Assembly: GCF_026626665.1 (NCBI RefSeq)
Contig: NZ_JAPNKE010000002.1
Location: 5,929,168 to 5,993,167 of the forward strand
Reading direction: 5' to 3'
DNA from: Nannocystis pusilla
Lineage (GTDB): Bacteria; Myxococcota_A; Polyangia; Nannocystales; Nannocystaceae
DNA: 64,000 nucleotides
In this document: positions 1 to 8,893 of the stretch, piece after piece
How the letters are laid out: each line of letters starts with the position of its first letter
How positions within the stretch are numbered: the stretch's first letter is position 1
Notes under the pieces: model-generated
Database searches by the model: none
Seen by the model: only the letters and a program-made list of their open reading frames with translations
What the model was told of the DNA's origin: nothing
Made by a program: the position numbers and the translations under genes

Positions 1-1
1 C

Positions 2-572
2 GACCCGGCCCGCGGCTGCCGCTTCTCGACCTACGGCTCGTGGTGGATCCGCCACGCCATCAGCCGCTCGATCGCCGACAAGGCCCGCAGCGTGCGCCTG
101 CCGGTCCACATGATCGACGCCTGCAACAAGGTCGCCAGGGCCCGCCGCGAGTTCGAGGCCCGCGAGGGCCGCGAGCCCACCGATCAGGAGCTCTCGGCCG
201 TCAGCGGCGTCAGCCCGAGCGGATCTCCCGCATGGGCTGGTCGCTCATCGAGACCCCGCTGAGCCTCGCCCTGCCCGCCTCGCGCGAGGGCGAAACCAGC
301 CTCGTCGACACCGTCGCCGACCCCGACCACGAGTCCGCGTCGGACGTGCTCGACCGCGAGCGGCTCCACGAGCAGCTCAAGAAGTCTTTTCCCAGCTCTC
401 CCCGCTCGAGGCCGACATCCTGCGCAAGCGCGTCGGCCTCGACGGCGAGGAAGAGATGACGCTCAAGGAGATCGGCGCCGGCTACTCGCTGTCGCGTGAG
501 CGAATCCGTCAGCTCCAGGAGGGCGCGCTCGCCAAGCTGCGCGCCGAGTTCTCGCGCCGTCACTTGATGTGA
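2..572 (+). CDS. RNA polymerase sigma-70 factor, C-terminal part, two frame breaks
   Basis: The 5-prime end lies outside the window. The first residues, RFSTYGSWWIRHAISRSI, are the end of region 2 of a sigma-70 factor (DNA melting and -10 recognition). A region 3 helix (LPVHMIDACNKVARARREF) follows, and the protein ends with the region 4 helix-turn-helix (TLKEIGAGYSLSRERIRQLQ). The PVHMI motif and the spacing resemble RpoD/RpoS-class factors more than ECF factors. The reading frame changes near 214-217 and again near 390-393. Each change amounts to one missing base beside a C or T run, and the protein resumes the family consensus at once. This looks like sequencing error or recent decay rather than design. 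Primary versus alternative sigma factor cannot be decided without the N-terminus. Confidence 0.85.
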
Positions 573-1000
573 CACGGCGGTCGGCGGCGCGGCGCGGACC
601 CCAGGTCTCCCGCTCGCCCGCCCCGCGAGGTCGATCTTCGCACCCAAACGGGCCGAGCTCCCGATGCTCGCCCGCAGGACGATCTCCCGCTCGCGTCGCC
701 GACCGATCATTTTTTTTACAAAAACAGAACAGACCCCGAGCGCTTCGACCGGGCCCTGCGCAGCCACTGGACCCGGTCGGAGCGCCGCTTTTTTCGCCTG
801 TTCCCAAGGACAGGGCGCGCCGCCGCGGCGTTGCCGGGGCGCCGACACGGTCGGCCGCGCTCCCGGGTCGCGTGCCGAGCGCCGCGATTCGGCCATCGCC
901 AGCCCATGCTGCCACCCCGGGCGCACCAGCCCCTCGCTCGCGCCCGCGTGAGCGAGCGCCCGCGCGAGCGAGCGCGGCCCAGGTGCGCCCCGGTCTCCGC
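573..1000. other. Non-coding stretch after the sigma factor
   Basis: No convincing gene is seen on either strand. The stretch has two unusual AT patches for this GC-rich DNA: a run of eight T followed by ACAAAAACAG near 710-728, and a TTTTTT run near 790. Neither follows a clear hairpin, so a terminator is only a weak possibility. Confidence 0.5.
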
Positions 1001-1250
1001 ATGTCCCTTGGAACATGTTCAACGATCGCCCCCCGGCCGCCTCGGACACCCCTCGCGCTCGTCGGCGCGCCCATGACATGTCCCTTCGGTCATCTTCCTC
1101 GCGCTCGTCGACGCACCCGGGACATGTCCCTTCGGTCATCGCCCCGGCCCGCTCGGCGCCCGGCGTTCGCCGTCGCGCCAGGCCATGGCATGTCCCTCAA
1201 GTCATGTCCATCGCGCTCGCGCCGCGATGCCACCATACGTCCCTCGGGAC
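1001..1250. repeat. Cluster of five GACATGTCC-type palindromes
   Basis: Five related inverted repeats lie in 250 bp: 1001-1016 (ATGTCCCTTGGAACAT), 1075-1093, 1119-1140 (with the perfect 12-mer GGGACATGTCCC at 1119-1130), 1187-1209 and 1239-1250 (GTCCC-TC-GGGAC). The second and third sit in a 46-bp direct repeat (units 1051-1094 and 1097-1140) that begins CCTCGCGCTCGTCG. The same core recurs at many other places in the window. The cluster lies 170 bp upstream of the esterase gene, so it could act in cis, but position alone does not show that. Confidence 0.75.
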
Positions 1251-1418
1251 ACCCGCATCGCACCCGCGCCCACTCGTCCGCGCGCGCCGGCGCATCCGGT
1301 GATTCCTGCTGTTGCGATCTGCCACTGTCGCGATCCTCCACACTTTCGTGCGACCCCGGAATTCCCGCTGAGAGCCCCTCGCAGGCGCAGCGGCGCCGTG
1401 TGCAGTACCGTCGAACCC

Positions 1419-2642
1419 ATGCCCATGCTTCGCTCTCCTATCGCCGCACTCGCCGCCTCGCTCGCCCTCGCCGTGCCCGCCTGCGGCGACGATGCCGCCT
1501 CGCAGTCCACCGCCGCGACCGACGACACCACTGCCACGACCGACGACACCACTGCCGCGACCGACGACACCGCTGCCACGACCGACGACACCACCGCCGC
1601 GACCACCGAAGACACCACCGCAACGACCGACGCGCCAACCTCCACCGGCGAGCCCGACGGCGCCGCGATCGACGCCCCGGCCGAGACCTGGACCTGGGTC
1701 CCGTTCGCCGACGCGCGTTGTGCCAACGGCGAGACCACCGGCATCGGCGTCAACCTCACCACCCGCAGCGATCGCGTCGTCCTCTACCTCGAGGGCGGCG
1801 GCGCCTGCTGGGACGAGGCCACCTGCTACACCATGAACGCCAGCGCCCACGTCGCCGACGGCTACGGCGAGGCCGAGTTCGCCGCCGAATTCGACCCGCA
1901 CCTGCCCAAGGTCATGACCGCGCAGATCTTCGACCGCGACGACCCGAACAACCCGTTCCGCGACATGAGCTTCGTCTACGTCCCCTACTGCACCGGCGAC
2001 ATGCACGGCGGCGACAACGTCGTCACCTACGGCGAGCGCACCACCATGCACGTCGGCGGCGCCAACCTGGTCGCCTACCTCGCGCGGCTCGTCCCGACCT
2101 TCCCCGCCGCCGAGCGCGTCTACCTCGTCGGCGCCAGCGCCGGCGGTTACGGCGGCACCTTCAACTGGTGGCGCGTGCAGCAGGCCTTCGGCGACGTGCG
2201 CGTCGACCTCGTCGACGACTCCGGCCCGCCGCTCGATCCGCCGTACCTCGCCAAGGAGCTGTCCGACACCTGGCGCGCCCAGTGGAACCTCGCCGCCTCG
2301 CTGCCGCCCGACTGCCCCGAATGCCTCGAGACGTTCGGCGCGATCTACGATTATTACGGCGCGAATCACACCACCCAGCGCTGGGCCCTCTTGTCATACA
2401 CCCGCGACTGGATCGTGCCGATCTACTTCGGCTTCACGTTGGAAGAGTTCCCGCAGGCGATCGCGGAGATCGTGCAGAGCCACGTCGCCCCCTATGAAAA
2501 CGCCGGCTACTTCCTGCTCGACGCCGTCGGCCACGTCCTTTTGACCGCGCCGCTGCCGATCACGAGCGGCGGCGTCGACCTGCAGGCCTGGCTCGGCCAG
2601 ATGGTCGCCGACGACCCCGCGTGGGCCAGCGTCGACCCGTGA
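1419..2642 (+). CDS. Pectin-acetylesterase/Notum-family lipoprotein
   Basis: A 407-residue alpha/beta hydrolase. The start at 1419 gives a signal peptide ending in a lipobox-like VPAC (lipidated Cys22), followed by a Thr/Asp-rich linker to about residue 68. The catalytic domain shows VLYLEGGGACW near residues 118-128, and the nucleophile elbow GASAGGYGG with Ser240, the pattern of the pectin acetylesterase/Notum family, which removes O-acyl groups from polysaccharides or proteins. The enzyme is probably tethered to the outer surface. The gene converges on the next one with only 13 bp between stop codons. The substrate is unknown; deacetylation of plant or exopolysaccharide material is inferred from the family. 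Confidence 0.85.
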   Translation: MPMLRSPIAALAASLALAVPACGDDAASQSTAATDDTTATTDDTTAATDDTAATTDDTTAATTEDTTATTDAPTSTGEPDGAAIDAPAETWTWVPFADARCANGETTGIGVNLTTRSDRVVLYLEGGGACWDEATCYTMNASAHVADGYGEAEFAAEFDPHLPKVMTAQIFDRDDPNNPFRDMSFVYVPYCTGDMHGGDNVVTYGERTTMHVGGANLVAYLARLVPTFPAAERVYLVGASAGGYGGTFNWWRVQQAFGDVRVDLVDDSGPPLDPPYLAKELSDTWRAQWNLAASLPPDCPECLETFGAIYDYYGANHTTQRWALLSYTRDWIVPIYFGFTLEEFPQAIAEIVQSHVAPYENAGYFLLDAVGHVLLTAPLPITSGGVDLQAWLGQMVADDPAWASVDP

Positions 2643-2655
2643 CGGTCCGCGCCAA

Positions 2656-3943
2656 TCACTGCAGGGCGAACACTGCGATGTTCGTCTCGAAGCCGGCCAG
2701 CAGCGTCGCGCCGGCATTCGCCAGCAGCACGTCGTCGGTGAAGAAGAAGCCGTCCGGCCCCTTCATCGCCAGCGGCGTGCGCCACTGCGGCCGACCCTCG
2801 AGGTCGAGCGCGTAAAGGGCCGGCGGGTCGTCCTCTTCGAGCCCGCCGCTGAAACCGAGCACGCGCTCGCCGACCTGCACCACCGCCCCCACGCCCCCCG
2901 TCTTCGTCGTCCACGCCTGGCGGCCGTCGCGGATCGCCCGCGTCTCGCCGTCGACGTGGACCACCACCGCCCCGTCGGGCAACAGCGCCAGCGCCTCGTT
3001 GTGGACCTCGTCCTGGTACGAGCGCCAGCGCCGGCAGCCGAGCGGCGGTCCCGGGCAATCGGGGCACTCGTCGAGCTCGCGCGAGTACAGCCGCTTCGGC
3101 TGCGGCCACCCGGACGGCGCGAACTCGGGGCCCGCGCAGGCCTCCGGCGCCAGCAGCACCACGTCGTCGTCGACCACCAGCGCCAGCCCGGCCGGTCCGA
3201 GCGCCGCCCCGCCGAGCGTCTCGTGGGCCCGGACCGACAGCAGCGTCTGCCACTCGCCGTCGAACACCCGCACCGCCCCGCCTTCGCGCAAGACTCGCCG
3301 ATTGTCTGGCCCGAAGGACAGCTTCGCGTCGGAGTCGAACGTCTCCTCCGCCATGCGCCCGGCCGCGCGCAGGCAGCCGTTCTTGACGCAACGGCCGGGC
3401 TTCAGCCGGAACCACCGCGCCACGCTGTCGCCGACCCACAGCTCGTCCTGATCCGGCTCGACGATCGCCGCCCGGATCGGCTCGGCGAACTCGTCTTCCT
3501 CGCCGTCGGCGGGTAGGAGCGCCGCGCCGAGCTCGTGACCGTCGGCGAGCGCCAGCATCACCAGGCGATCGCGCCGCACGGCGGGATCTCTGCGCCACCA
3601 CCACCACGTCGCCGGCCACCGCCAGCACCTGCCGCAGCTTCGCCCCGAACTTCCACGCGATCGCCCCGGCCCGCACCGCCACCAGCTCGCTGTTCACCAG
3701 CGCCAGCACTGTCCCGTCGCCGGCCACCTTCAAGCGGGACGGCTTGGCGGCGAACGTGAACGTCCACTGCGCCTGCGGCCCTGGCTGCAACGTCGGCGCC
3801 TTCGCCTCCGCGGCCGCCGGCGCCTCCGCGCTCGCCGGGCTCGTCGCCGGCACCGCGCCCGCGGCCTGCCCTCGCTCGCCCCCGCAGGCGGCGCTCATCC
3901 AAGCGATCGACACCACCCACCCGGCGAGCGCGCGCAGCGACAT
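2656..3943 (-). CDS. Putative beta-propeller-like lipoprotein, one frame break
   Basis: The start at 3943 gives a signal peptide with lipobox SAAC (Cys20) and an Ala/Pro-rich linker. The body has repeated short strands typical of PQQ-like or YVTN-like propellers, for example WTFTFAAKPSRLKVAGDG and VLLANAGATLLAGFETNIAV at the C-terminus. Several Cys pairs are present (CVKNGC, CPDCPG). The frame changes near 3585-3600, after GDVVVVAQ, and the protein continues in the other frame from RRDRLVMLALADG. The intact product would be about 428 residues. The substrate and exact fold are unproven. It converges on the esterase gene. Confidence 0.65.
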
Positions 3944-4149
3944 GCCGGCCGACTATCGTGATTCGCCCCGGTCCACCATCCCCGGGCGCGACCGAGGCTC
4001 CTCGATCCGCCTCGACCCGTCCCCCGGGTTTCCCACCGCCGCACGGCCCGCGTTCTCCCGCACACGCATCGCGGGGAATCCGGCCTCGCGCGACTGAAGT
4101 CTCCCGCGCTCCGCCGTCGGCCCGGCCTCACCCCCACGACCTCTCGCGG
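3944..4149. other. Short gap with no recognised gene
   Basis: The gap lies upstream of the propeller-like lipoprotein gene, which reads leftward, and probably holds its promoter. No clear -10/-35 pair or conserved protein is visible. Confidence 0.4.
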
Positions 4150-4425
4150 ACGCCTCGCGCCTGGTCCGGCCTCGTCACGGCGCTGCCCCGCTCGCTCCTC
4201 CCGGCAGCCCTCGCTCGCCGCCACCTGCTGCGTCCCGCCTCGCGCCCGCTCCGCCTCGTCACGGCGCTGCCCTGCTCGATCCTCGCGGCAGCCTCACTCG
4301 CCGCCACCTGCGGCGTCCTCCTCGCGGATCGTCCGGCCTCGTCACGGCGCTGCCTCGCTCGCTCCTCGCGGCGGCCTCACGCGCCGCCCTCTGCGTCACT
4401 CCTCGCGGCTCGTCCGGCCCCACCG
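4150..4425. repeat. 84-bp imperfect tandem repeat, three units, ending in a gene
   Basis: The phrase CTCGTCACGGCGCTGCC recurs at 4171, 4255 and 4338, a period of 83-84 bp. It is followed each time by a CTCGCTCCTCGCGGCAGCC-like segment and then by a GCGTC-CTCGCGG-TCGTCCGGCC block. The last block contains the stop codon and final codons of the DUF1264 gene (stop at 4396-4398), so the array looks like repeated duplication of that gene's 3-prime end. An open frame runs through the repeat but has no protein signature. Confidence 0.7.
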
Positions 4426-5091
4426 CGATCGCATCTCGGAGCGGGTCACCGGCTCGAGCTTGCCCGGCGCGATCGACCACATCAGCGTCGGCTCCCCGAA
4501 CGGCAGCGGATCGGCCTCTGCGTTCCACGTGCGCCAGCCCTTGCCGTACGTCGAGCGCAGCTCGCCCGTCAGGGCCGTGTGAGCGGCGTCGGTCAGCCCG
4601 GGCGCCACCACCACCCCGCTGTCGATCTCCCCCACGTGCGCGTGCCAGTACTGGCGCTCGGACGCCGGCAGCGTCGCGTACAGCGACGCCGAGATCACGT
4701 ACTCCACCCCCGCCAGGTGGGCGCCCTCGTCCGAGCCGTCGAACACCACGCACTGGCTGAAGTCGGCGTTGAGCTGGGCGCAGTAGAACAGGGCCCGGTC
4801 GGGTCGGCCGTCGCCCGGCGTCCCGGCCGCCTCGCGCTTGGCGCGGGTGTAGCCGTCGAGGACCAGCAGCAGCCGGTCGACCGGCGTGCGGTCCTGCGGC
4901 CCGAGCGTCCCTTCTTCGAGCGCGCGGACCGTCGCCCAGCGGCCCTGGTCGTCGCGCCGCGCCGGCCCCTCGCTGGCCGCCCCGTGGCTGGGCACGGCCG
5001 CTCCTGGCGGCGCGCTGCGGCCGTAGCAGTCCGCGAGCCCGAGCAGCGCGAACAGCGACGACCCGGCCCGGGCGGGGAGCAGCCCTCGCAT
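4396..5091 (-). CDS. DUF1264 (OBAP-like) family lipoprotein
   Basis: A 231-residue protein. The start at 5091 gives a hydrophobic leader ending LADC, a weak lipobox because Asp at -1 is unusual. The body matches DUF1264, the family of oil-body-associated proteins in plants and fungi that is also found in bacteria. The hallmarks are QCVVFDGSDEGAHLAGVEYV and a central HAHVGEIDSG near residues 147-157, followed by a C-terminal LMWSIAPG segment. The biochemical role of DUF1264 is not established. The gene's last codons are copied in the tandem array downstream, and it is divergent from the kinase gene to the right. Confidence 0.75.
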   Translation of the reverse strand: MRGLLPARAGSSLFALLGLADCYGRSAPPGAAVPSHGAASEGPARRDDQGRWATVRALEEGTLGPQDRTPVDRLLLVLDGYTRAKREAAGTPGDGRPDRALFYCAQLNADFSQCVVFDGSDEGAHLAGVEYVISASLYATLPASERQYWHAHVGEIDSGVVVAPGLTDAAHTALTGELRSTYGKGWRTWNAEADPLPFGEPTLMWSIAPGKLEPVTRSEMRSRWGRTSREE

Positions 5092-5163
5092 GGGGTGGGC
5101 ATGGCCTCGGCCGCGGCGGCGCGCCAGCGAGCCGGGCCACGCGAGGCGAACCGCCGGCGTCTT

Positions 5164-5185
5164 GGGACATGTCCTCAAAGACATC
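5164..5185. repeat. GGACATGTCC-family palindrome
   Basis: The sequence GGGACATGTCCTCAAAGACATC sits in the intergenic region between the divergent DUF1264 and kinase genes. The core GGACATGTCC is a perfect 10-bp palindrome and a second half-site follows, as in other members of the family. Confidence 0.65.
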
Positions 5186-5286
5186 TTGCCGCGATTGCGG
5201 TCCGCCCGCGTCGCTCGCGCTGGGACGCGCGGACCGGGGGCGCGGCGAACGGGCCGCTCGGGTCTGCTTCGGCTATCCTGCCGCGC

Positions 5287-7617
5287 ATGCCCGACCCCGG
5301 CGACGACCCGGACGACGCCTCGCGCGCGCCGCAGACCGCCGCGGCGCGCGAGGTCCGGCGGATCAAGACCGCGGCGCACGCGAAGCTGTTCGGCAAGGAC
5401 GCCCGGGCTCAACCGCAGAAGATCGCGCGCTACGCCGTCCTGCAGTCGCTGGGCGTCGGCGGCATGGGCGAGGTCTACCTCGCCTACGACGACAAGCTCG
5501 ACCGCAAGGTCGCCATCAAGCTGGTCCGGCTCGACCGCGACAGCGGGCTCGAGCGGGCCTCGTCGCGGCTCATCCGCGAGGCCCAGGCGCTGGCCCAGCT
5601 GTCGCATCCCAACGTCGTCCAGGTCTACGAGACCGGTAACTTCGAGGGCCGGGTGTTCATCGCCATGGAGTTCGTGCGCGGCGTCCACATGCGGCGCTGG
5701 CTCGAGACGGCCCCGCGGACCTGGCGGCAGGTGCTCGACGCCTACCTGCAGGCCGGCCACGGCCTCGCCGCCGCCCACCGCAGCGGCATGGTCCACCGCG
5801 ACTTCAAGCCCGAGAACGTGCTCGTCGGCGACGACGGCCGGGTCCGCGTGGTCGACTTCGGCCTCGTCCGCAGCGCCCCCGACCCCGACGCGCCGCCCGA
5901 CGTCGGCGAGAACGTGTCCGCCGAGGACCTCGAGCGCAGCTCGCGGCTGACCCAGAGCGGCGCGCTCATGGGCACGCCCTCGTACATGTCCCCGGAGCAG
6001 TTCCAGGGCCTGCGGGCCACCGACAAGAGCGACCAGTTCGCCTTCTGCGTCGCCGTCTACCGCGGCCTCTACGGCTGGCACCCGTTCGCCTCCGAGACCC
6101 GCGCCGAGCTCAAGCGCCGGATCATGACCGGCCTCATCGCCCCGCCGCCGCGCGACGCCAAGGTCCCGCCCGGCGTCTACACCGTGCTCGTCCGCGGCCT
6201 GCACGCCGACCCGGACCAGCGCTACCCGTCGATGGAGGCGCTCCTGGCCGCCCTGGCCGCCCCGCCGCGGCGCCGCCGGGTCGGCGTGGTCCTGGCCGCC
6301 GGTCTGGCCGGGCTCGCCGCCGTCGCCGTCGCCGCCGCCGCGCCGCGCTTCGACCACAGCTGCGAGTTCGCCGGCGCCGCCGAGCTGCCGCCGCCGGGTG
6401 CCGGCCTGGCCGGCGCCTTCGCCGGCGTCGACGTCCCGTTCGCCGCCGCCACCGCGGAGCGCGCCGGCGCGCAAATCGACCGCTACGCCGCCGTCCTCGG
6501 CCACGCCCGCGCCGCCGCCTGCTCGGGGCCGCTCGCCGCCGAGCCGCTGCGCGAGCGCCACCGCGCCTGCCTCGACCGGCGCACCCGCGACCTCGCGGTC
6601 GTCACGCGCGCTCTCGCGCGCCTGCGCCCCGAGCAGCTGGGCGACGCCGAGCGGATGGCCGAGTCGCTGCCCGACATCGCCCCCTGCTTCGACCCCGGTA
6701 ACCTGGTCGGCCCCGGCCCCGCCCCGCCCGACCTCGCCGCCACCCTCGACGACGCGCGCGTCTCCGCCCTCGCCGGCCGCTACAACGACGCCACCCGCCA
6801 GGTCGACCGCGTCCTCAAGGAGGTCGGCGGCGACCCGCTGCGCGCCGAGGCGGCCGCCCTCCTCGGTCACATCTCCTGCGAGCGCGGGATCGCCCACCAG
6901 GGCCGCGACCAGCTCGCCACCGCCCTCCAGCTCGCCATCAGCCACCGGGACGACGACCTCGTCGCCGACGTCCAGCGCCTCCTCGCCGAGTGCACCGACG
7001 ACGAGGCGACCGCCCGCCTCGCCGGCGCCGCCGCCGAGCGCCTGCGCGACCCGAGGCGGCTCACCGAGGTCGCCCTGCTGCGCGCCGAGCTGCTGGCCGC
7101 CCACGGCGACCCGACGAGCGCCCAGATGCTGCTGCGCGACACCCTCGCCCGCGCCGCCGACCGCCCGGCCACCGCCGCCCGCATCGAGATGCTGCGCGGC
7201 CGCATGCTCGCCCTCCAGGGCGGCAACCACGAGGCCCGCGCCCACCTCGACCAGGCCATGAGCCTGCTCGCCGGCCTGCCGCGCCACCCGGCCGTCGCCG
7301 ACGTGCTGGAGGAGCGGGCCCGCCTGCACCTCCGCCTCGGCGAGAAGACCGAGGCCCGCCTCCGCTTCGGCGAGGCCCTGGCGATCCGCACCGCCCTGCC
7401 GGGCCAGGAGGCCGCCCTCGCCCGCCTCCACCTCGCCCTCGCCGACCTCGCCGCCGCCGCCGACGAGCGCAGCCGGGCCCATCGCCACTACGCCGAGGCC
7501 GTCGCCCTCGCGGGTCGCCTCCCCGACCTCCTCCCCGGCCAGGACCTCGCCCGCGCCCAGCTCGCCCGCGACACCGCCACCGGCCGCAACCCGGCGACGC
7601 CGCCGCGCCTGCCTTGA
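5287..7617 (+). CDS. Membrane Ser/Thr protein kinase with TPR-like sensor region
   Basis: A 776-residue kinase of the bacterial Pkn2 type. The domain is complete: glycine loop GVGGMGEVY (residues 56-64), VAIK with Lys78, catalytic loop HRDFKPEN (Asp172), DFG (Asp190) and the activation-segment motif GTPSYMSPEQF. One membrane helix lies near residues 332-352. The C-terminal 400 residues are Ala/Arg/Leu-rich helical repeats that resemble tetratricopeptide repeats, such as LAGRYNDATRQVDRVLKEVG. The topology predicts a cytoplasmic kinase and an external helical-repeat domain. The HRDFKP signature and this layout are shared with the kinases at 39560 and 50997. The start at 5287 is the first ATG that keeps the full kinase. 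The ligand and the phosphorylated targets are unknown. Confidence 0.93.
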   Translation: MPDPGDDPDDASRAPQTAAAREVRRIKTAAHAKLFGKDARAQPQKIARYAVLQSLGVGGMGEVYLAYDDKLDRKVAIKLVRLDRDSGLERASSRLIREAQALAQLSHPNVVQVYETGNFEGRVFIAMEFVRGVHMRRWLETAPRTWRQVLDAYLQAGHGLAAAHRSGMVHRDFKPENVLVGDDGRVRVVDFGLVRSAPDPDAPPDVGENVSAEDLERSSRLTQSGALMGTPSYMSPEQFQGLRATDKSDQFAFCVAVYRGLYGWHPFASETRAELKRRIMTGLIAPPPRDAKVPPGVYTVLVRGLHADPDQRYPSMEALLAALAAPPRRRRVGVVLAAGLAGLAAVAVAAAAPRFDHSCEFAGAAELPPPGAGLAGAFAGVDVPFAAATAERAGAQIDRYAAVLGHARAAACSGPLAAEPLRERHRACLDRRTRDLAVVTRALARLRPEQLGDAERMAESLPDIAPCFDPGNLVGPGPAPPDLAATLDDARVSALAGRYNDATRQVDRVLKEVGGDPLRAEAAALLGHISCERGIAHQGRDQLATALQLAISHRDDDLVADVQRLLAECTDDEATARLAGAAAERLRDPRRLTEVALLRAELLAAHGDPTSAQMLLRDTLARAADRPATAARIEMLRGRMLALQGGNHEARAHLDQAMSLLAGLPRHPAVADVLEERARLHLRLGEKTEARLRFGEALAIRTALPGQEAALARLHLALADLAAAADERSRAHRHYAEAVALAGRLPDLLPGQDLARAQLARDTATGRNPATPPRLP

Positions 7618-7628
7618 CGTGTTCTTGT

Positions 7629-7652
7629 GGACATGTCCCGAGCGACCTGTCC
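7629..7652. repeat. GGACATGTCC-family palindrome between convergent genes
   Basis: GGACATGTCC at 7629-7638 is followed by a degenerate half-site GACCTGTCC. It lies just after the kinase stop codon, between genes that read toward each other, where a bidirectional transcription stop would be useful. No T run follows. Confidence 0.5.
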
Positions 7653-7737
7653 GCAAGAGCGAATCACTCGCCGCCGAGACTTGCTGTCTCGAAGGGCCGC
7701 GAACCCATCTGTCCTTTCGGCCAGCCAGCCGTCCGCG

Positions 7738-8511
7738 TCAGCCCGGGCCCTGAAATCCGCCGGCGCGGAACGTCAGCACCAGCGTGTCGCGGTGCCCGCC
7801 GGGCTCGCCGAGCGGCTGGATCGGCGTGGCCTCGTGGATCACCCGCGCGTCGTCGAGGAGCAGCAGCGTCCACGGCTCGCTCATCATGAAGCGCAGGCCG
7901 TGCGGGCCCTCGGCCTCGAACACGCGCGTCTCGCCGCCCTTGATCGCCTCGCGCGCGACCAGCAGCACCGCGACGAAGTCCACCCCGTCGCGGTGCGCGC
8001 CCTCGGGGGTCGGGCGGCCGATGCCGTCCGCGGTGTCGATGCGGAACTGGTGCGCCTCGACGTACCAGCGCGGCACCGCCGGCGCGGCGGCGCTGCACAC
8101 CGCGCCCAGCCGCTGCAACAACGCCGACCACACCGGCAGCTCCGTCACCTGCGGCAGCATCGGCTCGAACCACCGCTCCAGACCGCCGTGCAGCGCGTTG
8201 TACTCGAGCGGCTGCCAGTGCGCGCGGTGGGGCGTGGCCTCGACCCGCGGCCCCTCGACGACGAAGCACGAGTGGCGGCGCCGGCGGTAACGCCCGCCGT
8301 CGCGCAGGTACGTGTCGGGCGGGAGCTCGTCCCACGACGGCGCCAGCGCCTGCAGGCCGCCGAGCCCCTGGGGCAGCCAGGACGCCAGAGTTCGGGCAGC
8401 CACGATCGCGTAACCATCGCGGCGGAGGGCGGCCTCGACGTCGCCCGGGTCGGTGTAGGGAGGATCAGCGGGGTCATGCGGGCGGGAGCGGCGGCGCGAA
8501 TGTACCAGCAT
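7738..8511 (-). CDS. 2-oxoglutarate/Fe(II) dioxygenase family protein
   Basis: About 257 residues from a start at 8511. The frame is open further upstream but without a conserved sequence, so the start is uncertain. The protein matches the 2OG-Fe dioxygenase family that includes bacterial free amino-acid hydroxylases. It has the iron-binding pair in EGAHRDGVDF (His173 and Asp175), the distal histidine in RVIHEATP (His226) and a following Arg (HRDTLVL) suited to 2-oxoglutarate binding. Conserved flanks are GGETRVFEAEGP and LLLLDDARVIH. Amino-acid hydroxylation is a family-level inference; the substrate cannot be read from the sequence. It converges with the kinase gene. Confidence 0.8.
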   Translation of the reverse strand: MLVHSRRRSRPHDPADPPYTDPGDVEAALRRDGYAIVAARTLASWLPQGLGGLQALAPSWDELPPDTYLRDGGRYRRRRHSCFVVEGPRVEATPHRAHWQPLEYNALHGGLERWFEPMLPQVTELPVWSALLQRLGAVCSAAAPAVPRWYVEAHQFRIDTADGIGRPTPEGAHRDGVDFVAVLLVAREAIKGGETRVFEAEGPHGLRFMMSEPWTLLLLDDARVIHEATPIQPLGEPGGHRDTLVLTFRAGGFQGPG

Positions 8512-8893
8512 CGCGGCGCCTCCGCGGAGCCGCGCACGTCCCGGCGGCCGGCCCGTCCGCCGTGAGCGTCCTGCGAGATCGCTCCGACGAGCAGAATAAA
8601 CTGTCCCGAAGACCAGGTTGACTGCGCGACCCGGCGCCCGGGTCCGCGCCGTCGACCTGAAGCCGATCGACTCGCGGCCGGCCGCCCAGGTGACGGAGAC
8701 ACCGAGGGTCTCGAGACGAGCCACGAGCCCGCCGCCGCGACTCACGGCGAAGCCGCGGCGTGCTCCTCGCCGATGCTCTCGCGGCGAGCCGCGAGGATCC
8801 CGCCGGCCTGAACCTGGCCCGTCACAGTGCGTCCAGTCGACGCTCGCGCCATCCGCGGAGACGGTCTCGCGGCACCGACGAGCCTGGCGCAGC
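8512..8893. other. Gap without a recognised gene
   Basis: This 380-bp gap separates two genes transcribed in the same (leftward) direction. A lower-GC patch near 8594-8604 (AGAATAAACTG) could be promoter-related for the dioxygenase gene. Nothing else is recognised. Confidence 0.4.

Noticed and set aside
3958..5286. A long N-terminal extension of the kinase at 5287
   Set aside because: The frame is open back to 3958, but it crosses the 84-bp tandem repeat and the antisense DUF1264 gene, and the translation has no domain; the ATG at 5287 gives a normal kinase N-terminus.
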